Part shown: piece by piece, positions 25,875 to 27,258 of the stretch
Numbering within the stretch: the stretch's first letter is position 1
Layout of the letters: the number at the start of each line of letters is the position of its first letter
Assembly: GCA_937127165.1 (NCBI GenBank)
Contig: CAKZLR010000006.1
Coordinates: 1-27,258, forward strand
Source: an uncultured Candidatus Peregrinibacteria bacterium
GTDB lineage: Bacteria > Patescibacteriota > JACMRA01
DNA length: 27,258 bases
Direction: 5' to 3'
Notes under the pieces: generated by a model
The model's database searches: none
What the model was told of the DNA's origin: nothing
The model's input: the letters and a program-made list of their open reading frames with translations, nothing else
Program-made: the position numbers and the translations under genes

Positions 25875-26218
25875 GCGGTTAGTCTGTAAGCGGGATTCTG
25901 TCTAGCATCCATAATGGAAGGAGACGATGATTTATCTATCGCTGCCTACCTTAATTTGGCATTGCACCAGATGGGGTTTGCCCAGTGGACGGTTACCCGT
26001 CTTCACCCGTGAGCTCTTACCTCACGATTTCACCCTTACCACAAGCATGGCGGTATGTTTCTGTTGCACTTTTCAGCCTACTCGGATGGTTACTTTCGGC
26101 TCCCTAAGGTTACCCTCGGCAGATTACTAGCCTGCCACCTACTTCTCACTCGCAATAAGTGGGGTGTCCCGACTTTCCTCCAGTTTTTGTTAAAACCGGC
26201 CATCGTCCGACTAACCGC
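25875..26218 (-). ncRNA. rnpB: RNase P RNA (bacterial type A)
   Basis: About 344 bases on the minus strand. The ends GCGGTTAGTC (5') and GACTAACCGC (3') pair as helix P1. Conserved core elements are readable: GGAGGAAAGTCGGGACACC (CR-I/P4 side), AACAGAAACATACCGCC (J11/12 type), GGTAAGGGTGAAA, and AGACAGAATCCCGCTTA (CR-V, P4 partner). The RNA is the catalytic subunit that removes 5' leaders from pre-tRNAs. Size and elements fit the type A fold. No protein gene overlaps it on a supportable frame. Confidence 0.95.
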
Positions 26219-26227
26219 AAACTCCAG

Positions 26228-26255
26228 CTAGTACAAAAAGTTTTCGATTTGTCAA
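26228..26255 (-). promoter_or_regulatory. Candidate rnpB promoter
   Basis: On the minus strand TTGACA (26255-26250), a 16-base spacer and TACTAG (26233-26228) precede the RNase P 5' end by nine bases, the expected distance from a -10 box to the transcription start. The -10 is a poor match, but the position supports it. Confidence 0.5.
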
Positions 26256-26402
26256 AGTTTATCTTAAAAAAATTAAACAAAAAAGTTAAGATTTTTGGAA
26301 ATAAATTAACAAAAACTCAGCCAATCTATTTCTAAAAATTCGGAACTGTAGTTTAAATAGTTGCAAATTGGCAGTAAAACTGGAGTAAGTACCTACACCT
26401 AA

Positions 26403-27041
26403 CTAATCATAATCTTGCAAAACACCTTTTAATCCGTTTATTAGCATTTCTAATGCTTTTTGGTTGTATCCCCCTTCAGGAACTATTAAGTCAGCATATC
26501 TTTTACTTGGTTCTACAAACTCCAAATGCATTGGTCGAACGGTGTGGATGTATTGCTCCACGACCGATTCAAAAGTCCTGCCTCTTTCTTTTATATCTCT
26601 TTGAATTCTTCTCAAAATTCTTAAATCAGCATCCGTATCTACAAAAATTTTAATGTCTAAAAGTTGTCTAATTCTAGGTTCAGCAAAAATTAGAATACCT
26701 TCAACAATAATAATTTTAGTAGGAAATAATAATTTTGTTTCGGGTTTCCGAGAGTGAGTAGTAAAATCATAGACCGGAACTTGAACCGGATGACCCCTTT
26801 TAAGGCTAATTAAATGTTCCACAAACAACTCATTATCTAAAGAATCTGGATGGTCAAAATTGAGTTTGTCTCTTTCGGCTTTGGTAAGTCCTTTAAATTC
26901 TTTGTAATAACAATCGTGAGAAAGAACAGAAATTTCGCTAGGATAAAAATTTTTAGAAATAGCACTAGCTACAGTGGTTTTTCCCGAACCAGTACCCCCG
27001 GCAACACCAATCGCCGTAATTTGTGTCTTTTTGCTAGACAT
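26403..27041 (-). CDS. udk: Uridine kinase
   Basis: 212 residues from ATG 27041; a TTG at 27050 would add three. It phosphorylates uridine (and usually cytidine) to the monophosphate, the salvage counterpart of pyrE/pyrF, feeding pyrH. Motifs: P-loop GGTGSGKTT at residues 15-23, LSHDCYYKEF, KLNFDHPDSLDNELF, the substrate loop VPVYDFTTHSR, IIVEGILIF, and IFVDTDADLRILRRIQRDI with ERGRTFESVVEQYIHTVRPM. All are intact. The preceding partial gene on the same strand ends 71 bases upstream, so cotranscription is possible. Confidence 0.93.
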   Translation of the reverse strand: MSSKKTQITAIGVAGGTGSGKTTVASAISKNFYPSEISVLSHDCYYKEFKGLTKAERDKLNFDHPDSLDNELFVEHLISLKRGHPVQVPVYDFTTHSRKPETKLLFPTKIIIVEGILIFAEPRIRQLLDIKIFVDTDADLRILRRIQRDIKERGRTFESVVEQYIHTVRPMHLEFVEPSKRYADLIVPEGGYNQKALEMLINGLKGVLQDYD

Positions 27042-27112
27042 TAAGGCCAATGTTTTAAAGTTTTTATAAACTTAGTCAAATAATTACCAGAGCTAGTTAA
27101 ATTTAGAATATC

Positions 27113-27258
27113 CTATGAAAAACTGTTTCGATTTGATTCTAACTTCTCAACGATTCTTTCTTTCCAAGATTCAGCATCTTTTTTAAGATCTTCACTTACT
27201 TCTGGATCCTGTAAAATTTCTTCACATAGCATTAAGGCCGTTTGTAATTTTTCTGGTA
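27113..27258 (-). CDS. Partial CDS, C-terminal tail of an unknown protein
   Basis: An open minus-strand frame enters from the right edge and ends in TAG at 27113-27115. The visible 47 residues are highly charged and helical (PEKLQTALMLCEEILQDPEV, then DLKKDAESWKERIVEKLE). It probably is the end of a real gene just upstream of udk; no family can be assigned from the tail. Confidence 0.55.
   Translation of the reverse strand, partial: PEKLQTALMLCEEILQDPEVSEDLKKDAESWKERIVEKLESNRNSFS

Noticed and set aside
25927..26130. Open frame inside the RNase P RNA region
   Set aside because: It lies antisense to the conserved rnpB core and has no protein motif.

Overview
The window looks like the chromosome of a Patescibacteria (CPR) bacterium. 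The reasons are very low GC, small hydrophobic and coiled-coil proteins of unknown role, an orphan TraC/VirB4 N-terminal-domain protein, surface proteins carrying the short TNFEEC..AGG..C..F cysteine motif, few classical Shine-Dalgarno sites, and minimal standard genes. This placement is inference; no 16S rRNA or ribosomal protein lies here. TGA appears to act as a normal stop.

Layout. 1-2540: a minus-strand block with a partial gene at the edge, an unidentified remnant, the HhH/BRCT tail of DNA ligase LigA, and a frameshifted RibD_C-type reductase, followed by a few hundred bases that are almost pure A/T. 2770-3824: two small membrane-anchored proteins. 3988-5172 (minus): a divergent S-adenosylmethionine synthetase homologue. 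5650-6860: a decayed relative of the 2.8-kb cysteine-motif protein. 7346-8972: promoter, structured leader, pyrE and pyrF. 9203-10499: pepT. 10684-11493 (minus): a possible DNA polymerase III delta-like protein. 11716-13626: a RelA/SpoT-type protein cut by one in-frame TAA inside its synthetase domain, then an HdeD-like membrane protein. 14500-16600: gene debris. 16661-18664: YtxH-like protein, xseB, miaA. 18869-21496: TraC-like protein, a membrane protein with a perfect 189-bp tandem repeat and Ca-binding-type Asp repeats, and a small membrane protein. 21617-24425: tRNA-Leu(CAA), pyrH, an M32 carboxypeptidase. 24551-25289: a broken glycosyltransferase. 25436-27258: HPF-like protein, RNase P RNA, udk, and a partial gene.

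Functional threads. Four pyrimidine-nucleotide genes are present (pyrE and pyrF to make UMP, pyrH to make UDP, udk for salvage). RNA processing and modification are represented by rnpB, miaA and tRNA-Leu. Peptide use is represented by pepT and the M32 peptidase. At least five loci are broken or eroded, which suggests ongoing gene loss, or partly assembly errors where a single base is involved.

The observations most worth checking are the Rel protein split exactly between its two catalytic halves, the MetK homologue with changed active-site residues, the pyrE leader with mutually exclusive hairpins, and the small minus-strand coding remnants in regions that otherwise look empty.
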